Positions 23,289-35,376 are shown, numbered from the stretch's first letter. The stretch: 64,000 nt of DNA from Tetrapyrgos nigripes (GCA_013368315.1 JAACJM010000005.1:682001-746000), one strand, 5' to 3'. The notes: generated by a model not told the origin, from the sequence alone. Made by a program: numbers and translations.

Positions 23289-25803
23289 ATGAGCATCCAT
23301 CTTCACCTCCAAAACGAAAGCCTCAAAAATCCGGACTCTGCTGAGGCTCTTTCAGACTCCAGCTCAGACTCAGACGACGACCAGACGTTTGACGATTGGA
23401 ACGATTCCCTTTTTTCTGGCGACGCGAAGATACAGTCGCTTTTCGACGAAACGACGGTAGGAAGTGTAGAAGAAGTGCTACAGTATGATAAAGAGAAATA
23501 TGGGGTGGATTTGGATGAGATTTGGGAAGGGTTGAAGGGAAAAGCAAGCGGAGGAAGTGGATTGGATTTTTTGGGCAGGGTTAGGTTGGTCAATTGGATT
23601 AGGAAGACGGTGGGTGCGGTTCTTGCGTACGTTACTAGGTCAAGACTGTTACTGACCAAGTTTTGATTGAGCAGAAACCCAAACCGGACGCGGTGAAGAC
23701 CCTTACTGGAAGTGAAGACCTCTTTCGCTCGGAAGAGTATCTGGTACCAGTCATCGAGGACGATCCTCTTCTTCGTGAGTTTTTCTGTTCTTTACTGGCC
23801 CAGCCATCTCCTCTAGTTATTCTGTTTCTCGTCTATGTCTTTTCTTTCATTGTACTTATTCTTGACAGAGTACGCCCCACCCAATGACGCTTGGTCAGAC
23901 GAATCCGATGCCGAAGCTGACGCGCCCTCAAGCTCTACTGTGCCCAATACAACTGTAGCTTCCTCCCGTATTCAATCCCTCGAAAAAAAGCTTGTCCAGG
24001 TCAAGAACGATTTCGAAGAGTACAGAGTTATGGTCAGGGACAGGATGAACTTGAAAGAAGTGTTCGACGAGGCGAAAGAATTGGAATCTTCTGGCATTGG
24101 GAAATTGAAGGAGAAAGCAGAGAGGGACGATGATAGTCATTATTTCGAGAGCTACGGGTATAACGGTACGTCTTATCTTCGGTCTTTATGCCTTTATTCG
24201 AGTATCTAATGACAGACGCCTCTTCCATTACTCGATATCCAGACATCCACGCAACAATGATCCGCGACTCCATCCGTACCTCTTCCTATGCCCGGTTCAT
24301 CCTCTCTAACCCAGCTCTATTCGAAGGCAAGACGGTGTTGGACGTCGGCTGTGGGACGGGGATTCTTTCCTTGTTCGCCGCACGTTCGGGAGCGAAAAGC
24401 GTTTACGCAGTCGAAGCGTCTCCGGTGGGTAAGAAGGCGGAGGAGATAATGCGCTTGAATGGGATGGATGAGGTAGTCAAGGTGGTTAGAGGGAAAGTAG
24501 AGGATGTCGTATTGCCGAAGGCCGAGGGTGATGAGGAGGTGAAGGTGGATATTATCATTTCAGAGTGGATGGGTTATGCGCTGTTATACGAGTCGATGTT
24601 GGATTCTGTTTTGGTTGCTCGGGATCGTTTCCTTAAACCAGGAGGCGTCATGGCTCCTTCTCAGTGTCATATGATGCTTGGTTTGTGCGATGCAAGTGAG
24701 GTGAAGAAGGATAGGATTGATTGGTGGGGTGATGTTTATGGTGAGCTGCTTTCTCATCTCTTCATATCCGTTTCCAAGTATTTTCTTCGCCTTTACGGCT
24801 CTATTTCGTTCATATATTCCACCTGCATGTACTTGAGCTAATATCACCTATTCTAGGCTTCGACATGTCCCCGATGACACCCGAAATCTACAATGAAGCT
24901 GTCATCGACGTTGTCGGCCCTCAAACTCTTTTATCCGAGCCGTTTTGCGTCCAAGACCTCTATATCTCCGAAATCCCTACACCCACCGCATCTCCATCTT
25001 CCACGTCCAGCAAATCTACGCATAGCCCACTCAACCGCTTTTCATCCCAATTCACTTTGAAAGCCACGACATCTAGAAAACAAACCGTCTCTGCGTTCGT
25101 CTTATACTTTGATACCTTTTTCACATCGGATGGGTCTCGAATCTCTGCTGACGAACCTGATGGAAAGGTACGCATTGTACGAGAAGAAGATGCGGTAGAG
25201 GCAGAAGTGTGGCCTTTGGGTGCTGGTAGTGATAGTGCGAAGAGGAGGAGGGGGTCGACGAAGGTGAAGAGGAGAAAGAGTAGTGGATCTGCGATGGCCC
25301 ATTCTACGGCGTCTACAGGGGAGGAGGATGCGAAGGGGAACCTCACGGCGGAACCAGAGTCGGTAGAAGAAGAAATACCCAAAAGGACGGTAACATCGTT
25401 CAGTACCGGTCCGCAGAGCATACCGACCCATTGGAAACAAACATTGTTTTTGTTAAGGGAGGGGTTTGTTGTGCATGAAGGTGAGTGCATTCAGACATGT
25501 CCTAGCTGATTTCTTGCTCTGCTCTTCTCCTTCCTTTATTTTTGGCGTTCGTCTTCGCTTCGCTCCGGTTCTTATTCATTCTCGATACGTTACTAATTCT
25601 CCTTCTTCACCTTCCATCACCGTACACTTTACGTAGACACCGTCGTCTACGGAACTTTCATTTGTCGAAAATCGGAAGACAACTCAAGGGAGTTGGAGGT
25701 CGAGATTCATTATTCTGTCAAACCTTCTCCCGACGACGTTGGATCTGCCGAGGATGGTGACGATGCGCAAGACGTGATCGTTCAGATATACAAGGTCAGG
25801 TAG
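23289..25803 (+). CDS. PRMT3: protein arginine N-methyltransferase 3 (PRMT3) homolog
   Basis: Six exons: 23289-23609, 23675-23774, 23869-24165, 24243-24740, 24857-25480 and 25637-25803, 2007 nt, giving 668 aa. The start MSIHLHLQNES is preferred over an upstream ATG at 23208. The enzyme would transfer methyl from S-adenosylmethionine to arginines, ribosomal protein S2 being the classical PRMT3 substrate. Seen motifs: N-terminal region FDDWNDSLFS...SLFDETTVGSVEEVL, SYGYNDIHATMIRDSIRT, SAM motif VLDVGCGTGILSLFAA, double-E loop SEWMGYALLYESML, and the THW loop PTHWKQTLF. Catalytic residues are all present. Two oddities: the cysteine and histidine ligands of the PRMT3 zinc finger are absent, and an ~80-residue Ser/Lys/Glu-rich insert with a basic cluster (KRRRGSTKVKRRK) sits just before the THW loop. 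Confidence 0.92.
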
Positions 25804-26114
25804 AGGCTGATAGATAGACGTTGGGGCATGGAGAATTGGAACTTCTTGACTCTAAGAGATGGAAACAGCCACAGACGCGAGCGGGGAGAATGTACTTCAG
25901 ATAATGACGCTTGTTTCAGTGTTTTGCTTCCCATGTATATCATAGGCCATTTTCTAAGTTTATCCTTGGTTTATCCGTTACTGCTGTCCGTCGAAGTCAC
26001 ATTGGAGGTGAAAACTTGTACGCATGACCTAACCTAATTATAGCTTGTCTTCCTACCACCGTCATCCCTACTTCGCTTCCATCCTCTCTCCGCAACCAGC
26101 TCTTCCTCTACAGC

Positions 26115-27296
26115 ATGGAAATCGGATTCTCCAACAAGTCCAACATCATCGAAGCATTCCTCCACACCACACACGACAACTCCCCCATATATGAAGTCAA
26201 ATCTACCTTTGCATTCACCGGTCGTAAAGTCACTATCCTCCGAGACGTTAACCCAATCGCTTTGGCGGACTCTGAGTCTTCGCTTATGCTTTACGATACA
26301 CACAATAAGCTCACTCAGAGACATAGCGGGAAGGGCCGGGGCCAAGGGAAGATGTCAGTGAAGAAGGATCCAGTAACGGTTGGTGCGATCCATTGGAAAG
26401 AGAAGGTTATCGAGGTCGGTGGAGTGAAGAAGAAGCTGGAAGATGTGAAGAGGAAGAAGGGTCTGTTCAATAGGTGAGTATACCCCGGCATTCTCTTATC
26501 TTCCATTCATTCCAAATCTAACGTGCTTTCATACAGGTCTCGATACTGGAAGTGGGCTGAAGGTAGGAAAGAATACGAAGTCAAGCATGACGGGGATAAG
26601 GAATGGACTGTGAGTACTGTTGCGTTTCTGAGACTTTCCTCGAGAGTCTTCACCATTTAAAACGCCCTTACACACACTATACTAGGTCAACTTTGTTACA
26701 CCGCCTACCCCCAAATCATCCAATACTCCCAAAGTGTCCGAGGACGAGAAGACTAACGACGACCCAAAGCCAAAGCCCTCCTCCAATACCATTAAGTCAT
26801 CCTGCAAATCCAACCGTCCCACCAACAACGGCACCCCTCCCTCTTCTCAAAAGCGCGTCCAATTCCCTTCCGAGTCCTCCTCATCGACGTCCTCGCTAAC
26901 CGAGGTCAACACCATTACAAGTCGCGATTCCGCCAGCGGTAAAGCTTTAGCTTTGGGACGCGCAGGAACGTTCCGAGTACCATACCGGCCGCATCTCTTC
27001 CACAAGTCCAAGTCGGATGCGAACGTTTGCACGCTGAGTATTAGTAAGGAGGCATTGAAAGAGGACGAGGTGTTTTTTATTCTGGTGATGATCTACTCGG
27101 AGGCGAGGAGGCAGGAACAGATGGTGAGTTTTATACCTTCGTTCACATATTCGTATTTTTCTCACTTATTTTCCCTATCTCTTAATCCATCATACACGCC
27201 TGCAAACCGGAACGACATATACGCATTCGTTCATCATTTTACGCTCTCCACCGCATGTAGAATGCCTCTGTAGGGAATGGATCCGAAGGGATATGA
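26115..27296 (+). CDS. DUF6593-domain protein
   Basis: Four exons: 26115-26473, 26537-26609, 26686-27123 and 27261-27296, 906 nt, giving 301 aa. The fold is seen in IYEVKSTFAFTGRKVTIL, GAIHWKEKVIEVGG and SRYWKWAEGRKEYEVKH...KEWT, the layout of the basidiomycete DUF6593 family, a beta-rich domain of unknown function. A long Ser/Pro/Lys-rich disordered segment follows (about residues 150-220), then a last conserved piece RVPYRPHLFHKS...FFILVMIYSEARRQEQM ending in a 12-residue exon. It follows the PRMT3 gene in the same direction after 311 bp. The exon holding SRYWKW is duplicated at 49.6 kb. Confidence 0.8.
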
Positions 27297-28063
27297 TGCT
27301 GAAGAGTTAGAATGATGATCGTTGGATTCATATACGAGTATTTGGATGTTTCCGAGAACTGAGTATATCCCTACTCAATCCTTACCCCTCCTTCCCCCGC
27401 ATTTGCATAATGGATGGCTAACGGACCATATGTTCTCCAGAGCAGTTTGCTATCTGAATGTTTTTTTTCACGTCTATACCCCATATACCCCTGTACCTAC
27501 TACGGACAATCATGGACATGGATAGTGTTCTCTTTCTCGTTATGATTCTTTCCTCGATATCCAGATGCTTCTTCGCTCGGTTCACTGATCACCTTGATCC
27601 AATCACGGTGAGGCTTTCTGCTTCTTTACTTTCCAGGCTCCAGGTTCCGACATCCAGTGTCTTCGACAAAAGTTCTGGATCTTGCTTCTAGATCCTTCTT
27701 GTAGTGCGTCGAGAAGAGGAAGAATGCCATCTGTCGTTGTCCTAGGCCTATACTGAAGCTCTGCCTTCAGGAACTGATTGAGCTGTTCTTTCCCTTGTAG
27801 GCTTTCTTTCTCCGCTTGTCCGAGTCAGTGAGCCGCTTCTCTTTCACTATATGCCGTTTGAAGGCGGTTTTGCTGCTTCTTTTGCATCGTGATACTCTCT
27901 TCTGACACCGACAGGCATTCAAGAAGTCATGGCACCGAAGTTTGCGGAAATCCTAATTCTATTGAAGTGAACAGCCTCCTAATTATCCTAGTTGCGGAGC
28001 ATCAAACGTATAAAAGACGCCATTGGTTTACTCCAATATTTGCGTAATTGGCCGACCCAACCC
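27297..28063. other. intergenic, no gene
   Basis: AT-rich, T-biased sequence between the DUF6593 gene and the small secreted protein gene. I see no conserved frame and no repeat ends. Confidence 0.5.
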
Positions 28064-28818
28064 ATGATGCACTCGTCTCTCAGCTTGATCCTTTTCTCCT
28101 TCTTCTCTGTCTTAGCTTTCGTTGATTCTACTCCACTCTCTGTGCCTCGTCAGATCCTAAAGGGTCCTAATGGTTGCGCACTTGATTTCAAGGGCCAACC
28201 AGCAGTATCTATCCAATCAAACGACACTCTTCCAGGCGAACTCGAACTCGGAGTGCCTTTCATCGAAGCTAGTACTTTTCTGCGTGCTATAAGCACTGTG
28301 CATGGTTGGGAGCAGCCGGACTTTCATTTGCAGGGGAATCGCAAGTCTGGCTATAGCGTAAGGTAAGTGTTTTATCGTTGCCTTGTGGGCTTTTCGTGAG
28401 TAGAAGGTAACAGTTTTGTATACGACTTTTCCTCGATTTAGAGATGTCAGTGATAACACCCTCGCTGTGACATTTGTCGGTGAAAGCAATGGCAACAGGC
28501 TTACACTGGAAGAAGCTTCAGAAAATGTTGATGATGTGTACGTCCTTCAAGCTCTATCCTCATTACTACTTCAACAAAGGGTACTTATCCATATATCGGT
28601 CTTTTTCCTATAGAACTCAACTCTGGAACTTTTCATGCAGCGTCTGTGATCCTTCGGGGGCAGTTCTCGGTGGAGTATGCACGATGCATCCTCATAGTTC
28701 CCTCGATCAATGCGTCGAGATTATGTTCCATTCCCATTCGGCCCCCTATCCTGTCGTTAGTCCTTGCGATGCTTTGAATGTGTTGCAGTTCTTCAATGTC
28801 GTGATTGGTAGTAGCTGA
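28064..28818 (+). CDS. small secreted cysteine-containing protein
   Basis: Three exons: 28064-28362, 28442-28537 and 28641-28818, 573 nt, giving 190 aa. The N-terminus MMHSSLSLILFSFFSVLAFV, followed by DSTPLS, is a clear signal peptide with a likely cut near Ala/Asp 18-24. The mature part has about five cysteines (GCAL, VCDP, GVCT, QCVE, PCDA), enough for two disulfides. I recognise no family. Size, secretion signal and cysteines fit the broad class of fungal small secreted proteins, so a wall or effector-like role is only a guess. The start at 28064 is chosen because the signal peptide begins there; an upstream ATG at 27992 would mask it. Confidence 0.65.
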
Positions 28819-29072
28819 TGGATTTGGAGTCTCTCTGAAATGGTGCTAGGCGGCTTAGGAAGAGGTACTGTGTAGTTAGTTATACTCAAGTAGTATGAAA
28901 TAAGAGCCCATGAGACTGTGATTATCAATTCTGAAAAAATAAAGAAACGAGTCTGTACACTCACAGTGAGGCTGTGATATACAAATAAACTACATGTACA
29001 ATGCCAAGGTCGGAAAGTCCGCGTTGTAAAAAAGAAACAGTAAGCTGAAGTCTCCCTCAACATCTTGACTCA

Positions 29073-30461
29073 TCATTTCTTTCCTCTTGTGTTGGAGGTG
29101 GCTTGTGACCGGGGCTGAGACTGTGTCACCCTCCTCCCTGTCGAGTCAATCACTTGTGTCTCCCTTACTCCTTTTTTGACTCTGTGATGTCCTTGCACGG
29201 GTACTTCTCGTGGTGAGCTCGCTAGTGCACGTCTGTTCCGGGGTGGAGTCTCCAATACTCTCCTCGCAACCCTACATCTCTTCCTGCCATGATCGCGTGA
29301 ACCTTCCTCCTCTGCAACAGGTTGGTTTCTGCTCAGACCAGTATCCATACGATTGGCTGCAAGAGCTTCGGCAAGTGTGACACCATGGGTGGTCTGTGTC
29401 TCTCCCGTCCATACAGGAGAACATTCGCAAAGGTTTCCGTCGCATAAGATTCGTTGGTGTGTTGATTCTTCCAGTCGAAGATTATTGGAACTGCTGGAGC
29501 TTGATGAAGCTCCCTTGCCAATGTTACGACCCTGATGAGAAGTTAGCACACTGAGTCAGTCATGTTCAGTAGATATGTAGAAAGTGGACTCACAAATTTC
29601 TGTTGTTCTTGATGGTATCCACATTTGCCACCACGGACAGTGCAAAGTCAACAAATACCACCTTGATGATCAATGGCGCCAAATCCGCGACCTCCACAAG
29701 CACATTGTCAGCGTAATTCTCATTGTACGCAACATTGCATTTGTGCATTTCATGCAGACTGAGTGATGGTTGACAAATCGAATGAACCAGCGAGAATAAA
29801 ACTTCTTCATTGAGCGGCCCATACTGTTTCAATGACTCCAAGGGAGGCAGAGCTACATCCTCCACAATTTGTGTGAAGCATGGCTCTTCCGCCCCATCTG
29901 CAGGCACATAAACCTATAAAGCGCTGATATGAAGGGACCTCGAGATTAAAATCAAAGGGTGAAAGGGACAAACTTTGTGAAAGCCATACAATCTGGGTAT
30001 GAAGTTTCCTGTATCACCCAGAGCAGCCAGTCAGATTGCATGAGAATGACTGTACATTTCATGCCACCACTCACCTTGTAAATCCTTCAGTTGTCTGTAT
30101 GCACGAGCTTCATTCCAAGCTATTTCAACTCTGTTACGGTAGAACGGAAACCTGCTTTGTTGGAATATCCTGAGGATGATTCAATGGGTTCTTCCTCCTC
30201 ACGATGTATTCTTCCTTTCCAAACCTGCACCCATTCACAAGGGCTGGACACATCGAAAGTGTCAATGGTGACCTCAGCATGAAAGTTAGCATCCTTCCAG
30301 CTTTTCAAAATGTCCAACATTGCAGGTTCAGCCTGAGAGAAGGTAGGAGGTCTGGGTTGAAGACTGAGGAACAGTGAGGAAAAGAAAGGATCCATGGTAG
30401 AGACTCTGATTGGACCCTTTTTATTCAGAGTTTCAGCAATCAATGCCGTACAGTACGGCAT
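29073..30461 (-). pseudogene. protein-kinase-like gene with degenerate catalytic loop
   Basis: Exons on the minus strand read MDPFFSSLFLSLQPRPP (ATG at 30395, or 30461 with a longer start), then WNEARAYRQLKDLQ before a gtgagt donor near 30074, then IPRLYGFHK, then after an intron VYVPADGAEEPCFTQIVEDV and ALPPLESL, SLHEMHKCNVAYNENYADNV, LVE and KVVFVDFAL, and a last exon 29535-29073 rich in Ser and Arg. The order (E in NEA, LQG/IP, E-D-V hinge, H-x-N...N, VDFA) follows the kinase fold of basidiomycete protein-kinase-like families, but the catalytic Asp of HRD appears as Asn and DFG as DFA. Near 30100-30140 the frame changes without a good intron. It is either an inactive kinase-like protein or a pseudogene. 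Confidence 0.45.
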
Positions 30462-30489
30462 CTTCGAGCTGCAGTAAAGTCATATGTCC

Positions 30490-31641
30490 CTGGCTCTCCC
30501 CTCTCTTTGATATTTACCACTCAAGCACTCAGCACTGTCAGTGGCGTCACTCTTATGGACCTCTATTGGCAGCCAATCATCAGGCATTTCTTCCCAACTC
30601 CACCTCTAATGAAGCAGCAAATATTCAACGTAGGGTGACTGATCAATAGAGCTCACCAAATAGAGTGCTGAGTAGAAAGCTAGTAGAGCTTAGATGTGAG
30701 TTGCTTGTAGAGCAGATAGAACTGGATATTGTTCTGTAGTATCTACGACTTTACAGAGAGCTTTTATACTAGATAAAGAGCATGTAATTACTAATATCTA
30801 CATTGTCCATGGACATACCTAGAGACTAAGAGGATATTGCCATTGGCCATATTGCTATCTACAGAGATATCACTACATAGTAGAAGATAAGAGTAATGTC
30901 CGGAGAATGTCCTGGAGGACTAGCATACTTATAGCTACATAGAAGTTTCATAATAACTCCATATAGAATCATAGTTACTATACATGGAAGGTATATATTT
31001 CAACAACCTCCCAATTCAGCAACAATTTTGGCGTCTGAGTCTCCAGCTCCACATATCCCAGCCTTATCCTTGTATACAATATCCTCGTCATCCATCATCT
31101 CATGTCACCTTTCATTGTAACCGTGACCCTAAAACCAATTCTGGTTGGCGAGTTCTAGCTCTTCTTCGTGATCACAGCAATGACAACAAGTAGATTCTTT
31201 GAATTAGTAGGGCTTCACACCGTACCAGTATCCATACGGTTAGATGGGAACCGTATGGAAATATGACCCCATACTGTATAGCAAGATTTGGAGAAAAAAT
31301 ACGGGACTGTACTGTACGGGTATAACCCGTATATCACCTTCTCCTTTACGGCCGTCATACGGGCTGGTATGGTATACGGGTCGGTCAAGCCCCGGGAATG
31401 ACTTTTCCTTAAATTTTAGTCCTTTTCGCCAAGTTTTCGTCATTCTTGTACATGAAGTGGTCGAAGCGAGGTGAAAATCCAAGCCTGAAGGGTATATCTG
31501 CGCTTGATCTGCGCAAATCCTGATGAAAAAGTTGCTGATGAGCTGTTGTTCAGATGTCAGTGAGTCACAAAGGCAAAGTGAAAATCTTTCAGAGAGCTAT
31601 GGTGACGTGCATAACACTAGTTTCTGACCTCCAGTTCAGTT
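30490..31641. repeat. non-coding repeat-rich stretch
   Basis: The piece at about 31005-31130 (CTCCCAATTCAGCAAC, GTCTGAGTCTCCAGCTCCAC, CATCCATCATCTCATGT) is a decayed copy of the repeat at 57.9-58.2 kb. 30640-30980 is AT-rich and LTR-like in feel but has no partner. 31215-31390 is built of CCGTA/TACGG words (ACCGTATGG, ATACGGG) and recurs in style at 32255-32395, flanking the hAT element. Confidence 0.4.
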
Positions 31642-32166
31642 TAGTGTTGTAAACGGTCCGACTCGACAGCGGCTAGCCGACAAGCCGAGCCGGTATTAGA
31701 GCCGTGACTCGGCTCTGACTGGCTCGCGGCTCGAGTCATCTAGGGTAGGTCAAAAATTTTGTCTGTGTGGAGCAGTCAGAGTTCCATTTCAGAGATGCCA
31801 ACAAGGATTGGCTTCCTCACTTCCCTTATGAAGATGGCTGGAGCCTGTCAGCCTTGTTGGAAATTGAAGTTGTCGAACCTCGTCATGTCATCCTTGGCAT
31901 GTTCCCACAACCTCGCTTACACCTCATTTTGCAAACATCCTTGTGATTCGTAAAATACACAGGTAAAACTACTTTAAATTACTCATATATACTATTTACG
32001 GACTTGAGATAGCCTTTCAGCTTTGTAGGTAGCAATAGTTTGCTTTTTTCCGTAGACGATTGGATTTCACCGACCCTAAACGGCTAGAGTCGGAGTCGAG
32101 TCGATTTTACCGGCTCTGACAAAGAGCCGAGCCGGAGCGGACCATAGCCGACCGTTTACATCACTA
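31642..32166. mobile_element. hAT-type non-autonomous element, 525 bp
   Basis: The ends are TAGTGTTGTAAACGGTCCG on the left and the inverse of TAGTGATGTAAACGGTCGG on the right. Perfect 8-bp direct repeats GTTCAGTT flank it (31634-31641 and 32167-32174). TAG/CAG-N-G ends with an 8-bp target duplication are diagnostic for hAT transposons. Subterminal CCGACTCG/CGGCTC words are abundant at both ends. No transposase is inside. Confidence 0.92.
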
Positions 32167-32671
32167 GTTCAGTTCTACAAGTCTTAAAAACAACACGAAG
32201 TCAGTAAAAGGTGTCTCGCTTGTAGTATTTCTTCCAGCCGCAGCAGCATGACCCCGTAACCAGTATTACTGCCATACCCATACCCATCCAGTACTGTACA
32301 GGCTTCTAGATGAACCAGTACGAATACGAGGACGGGTATACCGTACCAGTACTGAGCCAGTAAAATTTACGGCCGTACCAGTATTACTGGACGGTGCAAG
32401 ACCCCTTTTCAGAATTAGACGCTGTTCTATCTCGAGGCTGTCACCAAGGATGTAGAAAAATAGACAGCCCAACTCTCAGGTCTCGTTATTGGGTGGTAAA
32501 TACATTGTCTCTCTCAATACAAATTACATGATTTATTCCTCGCCAGTACATCAAGAAAGTGTTGCAGTGCTACATAATGAAAAAGGTGGTATTGCCATTC
32601 GTAAGGGTATTCGTGAAGAAAAGTCCGTAATTCATCTGCACGTTGAAGCGGGCGAGTCAACCACTTCCTCT

Positions 32672-33368
32672 TCACCTCTCTCCATCTTCCACAGCTTGTA
32701 CAACAACAATACCCTCCCCACACCCAGCTACAACACACGCAGCAGCAGCATCCCCAATTGTCTTCCTAACTTCCCATCCCAAATTGGACCTTCCTCCTCC
32801 TCCAGCAACGCGATACTCGTCCACCAACGATTTGAGCTCTATCGAGTGATCCTCCACTGCCATACGTCTAGACCGTCCGGCTACCACGATGAGTTTGGAA
32901 TAACAGAGAGATTGGCCCCCTTGCCCCCCTTGCCCCCCACGACCCATAATAGTAGTAGTAGTAGTAGAGGGCCAGAGGCTTCCCTCGCCTCGTTGAGCAT
33001 GGCATGTAACGGTATAGGCGACCCCAAATCCTTGAAAGACATCCTCGCAAGAGCACTTTTCGACGCAGAGTTGCTGGTGTTATTACTCGGGGTAGGTGAT
33101 GTGTATCTCGCCCAAGCAATATTGTCTGCAGTTTCGGATTGGAGACGCGTCTGGGTGTTGTGTGTGCCGTAGAACGTGTCTTGGATGCCACCATAGATGT
33201 TCTGCAAGTTTGAAAGAAAAAAAAACAATAATGAATAATAGTAGCCTTCACAGAGAACATTGAAACGCACAGAAGCAACAGTCATCATCGCCCCCGCCCC
33301 CTCGCCACCAACTCCCGACTTTCCCGAATCGATATGAGCCATCTCGGGCCACCCCATGACGCGGGGGC
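32672..33368 (-). pseudogene. K+/H+ antiporter (Kha1-like), C-terminal part cut off by insertion
   Basis: The minus strand reads GWPEMAHIDSGKSG (33360 on), an intron near 33190-33250, IYGGIQDTFYGTHNTQTRLQ, SETADNIAWARYTSP, MSFKDLGSPIPLH, then in a shifted frame VAGRSRRMAVEDHSIELKS and RKTIGDAAAACVVAG, ending with a TGA at 32672. This is the cytoplasmic tail of fungal Kha1-type CPA2 K+/H+ exchangers. Its membrane part lies 9 kb away at 42.4-44.9 kb on the same strand, separated by the TIR element plus gypsy insertion. A frameshift lies near 32885-32930, next to a GTA microsatellite. Confidence 0.75.
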
Positions 33369-33638
33369 TTTATAAAATCCATGGCGTAACCATGCAAACC
33401 GTTTTATAAAAGCTGTGGTTCAACCATAGGCACTTTTATAAAACTTACCGCCAAAATAACCAGAGCTATCCATAGTACACAACACTCAGGCCTCAAGGTC
33501 TCAAGGAGAATCAGGCCATGTACCAGTGAGGTCCACAACTCTGGACCAAGGTCCATGTGTTGCGTTCTTACTCCAAAATTGCAATCCACAATACATTGCG
33601 CGTTCTTACTTAAATTACAGTACATTATCATCTTGTAA

Positions 33639-33881
33639 CTACACCATAAACTGTACAAATGCAAATGTCTTATCTTCTAATTTAATAGTGCTTTCACCAG
33701 CGAGGAAATTGGCAGGCAGCTTCTCCCACCTAGTCCTACATGTACAATCGTCCATCGTCCTCAGTCTCACATGCACATCACATTGATACTCAGCGTACAC
33801 TTTACGCTCCTCTGCACACTCTGCAAACAAACTAAGACCTTCAACATCACCACTAGACCAAAGTTTCACCTCATATTCCAA
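33639..33881 (-). CDS. unidentified open stretch inside the TIR element
   Basis: An 80-codon frame reads MEYEVKLWSSGDVEGLSLFA, then VYAEYQCDVHVRL and DDCTCRTRWEKLPANFL. The Trp/Cys content and lack of low complexity make it more protein-like than other frames here, and it could be an exon of the element's own gene. No family recognised; the start and exon limits are unknown. Confidence 0.25.
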   Translation of the reverse strand: MEYEVKLWSSGDVEGLSLFAECAEERKVYAEYQCDVHVRLRTMDDCTCRTRWEKLPANFLAGESTIKLEDKTFAFVQFMV

Positions 33882-34279
33882 ACCGGGATGTGGGCCGCTG
33901 CGTATTTTTTTGTAAATTGTCAGAGAATGAGAGTGGAGTCATGTGTCAGGGCTGACCGCAGAGCTGGGTGTGGAACACTCTTGACCCTTGAGTAAGGAGT
34001 CTGAGTGTGGCAGAAAGATTGAGAGAAGGGAAAGGTGGGGAGCAGAGAGTAGAGGAAGGAGCAGTGTTGACGGGAAACTGACGGGGAACCATGACGTGTC
34101 CACACCATGCGTCAGCATCACGTGAATGTTGGGCTTTGGCGTGTCGACGCGCGCGAAGTTCAAACGCGTTACGCGTCTGCTATATGGTCCGTCTTGTTTT
34201 CTACTACATGATTTTTTAGAGGAGATTTACTTGGGCTAAGGTCATTGTAAGGTCCTACTTCCCCAATAATCTGAACCAC

Positions 34280-35223
34280 AGCGGGCACCATGACGAAATT
34301 TTGTATGATCAAAATTCGGAGTGTATGACTGAAATTCGGGTGTCCTCTTTACAGATTCCCCCCGGTTGAGCCGTACTTCCCCAGAAATTTCTTTCATGAA
34401 AAAGACTGTCCCTGTTGTCTGTGAAAGTAATTACAGCAATAGTAGATACATACCTCAGGAGAATTCTGATTGTGTATGATCAAAAATCAGTTGTATGACT
34501 GAAATTCAATTCTGACCAAAATTCCCCACCTTTGCACACTCAGAGCATGGTTATGCTCTTCTATGGTGTATCAGTATTGCATGAGACCTCAACATGTAGT
34601 GTAGGGATCATAGAGGCATCATGATTCTACATAGTAAATCAGTACTGAGTACTTAGAGGCACAGTGTGGTACAGGCCATATTCTGGTCCCATTTGCACAT
34701 AATAAGCCGTCCAAATGAAAGCATTTCCAAATATTAATCAAACAGAAACCTTGCTGAAGTAGATCTCATGAGATCTTGCAGGTTTTATTCAGAATTTTCT
34801 GTCCCTTACTCATGCTGTCCCTATCATTTCGTTATGAATCATGAAACAACCGTGTGGTGTTTCGACTTTTTGCGTGGCATATACTCCCTTCGTGTTTTGC
34901 CTGGTAAGACAACTGGACAGTATTCAATCCTGGTATGTACAGTGACTTAAGGCCTCGACATAATCAACCACATGTACTGTACGAACAGCGCTAGAGTCCT
35001 AGAATTGGAATTTTGCTCATACAGGGTCTATTTTGATCATACACCAGCTCATACTGGACCTTAAATGCACTGTTTCTTGCTCTCAGCATTGGAAATGAAT
35101 GAAGCATTGTAAAATAATCACCATACCGTATGCAAATGGTACCGATATTTCGATTCTGAACGAATTTCGATCATACAACAGTAATTTTGGTCATACACAG
35201 TCATACAACATTGATTGCACCGG
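34280..35223. repeat. GGTCATACA-type tandem motifs
   Basis: Repeated words such as TGTATGA(C/T)-(T/C)AAAATTC and TTTTGGTCATACA occur through this stretch and again at 41744-42060 beyond the gypsy insertion, so both belong to the host TIR element. The gypsy element inserted in one repeat unit: 41895-41925 still shows an unbroken unit TTGCACTGGATCTTGAATGC. No gene is seen. Confidence 0.55.
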
Positions 35224-35376
35224 TGTAGTAGGGAGAAAGGGTAGGCCTAGGCCTTAGGAGTCACGTGATCACGTAGCATACATGATAGTAGGTAGTAGCG
35301 AGGTTCATAACACAAAACCACCATTCGACTCCGCATTTGGCTCGGGAACCTTGATAGCAGCCTTTGGCCTACTCCA
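35224..35376 (+). repeat. gypsy 5' LTR (153 bp)
   Basis: Begins TGTAGTAGGGAG and ends GGCCTACTCCA, with TG...CA and short inverted ends. It matches the 3' LTR at 41588-41743 apart from four substitutions and a 3-bp indel. All four substitutions are at CpG. Confidence 0.9.
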
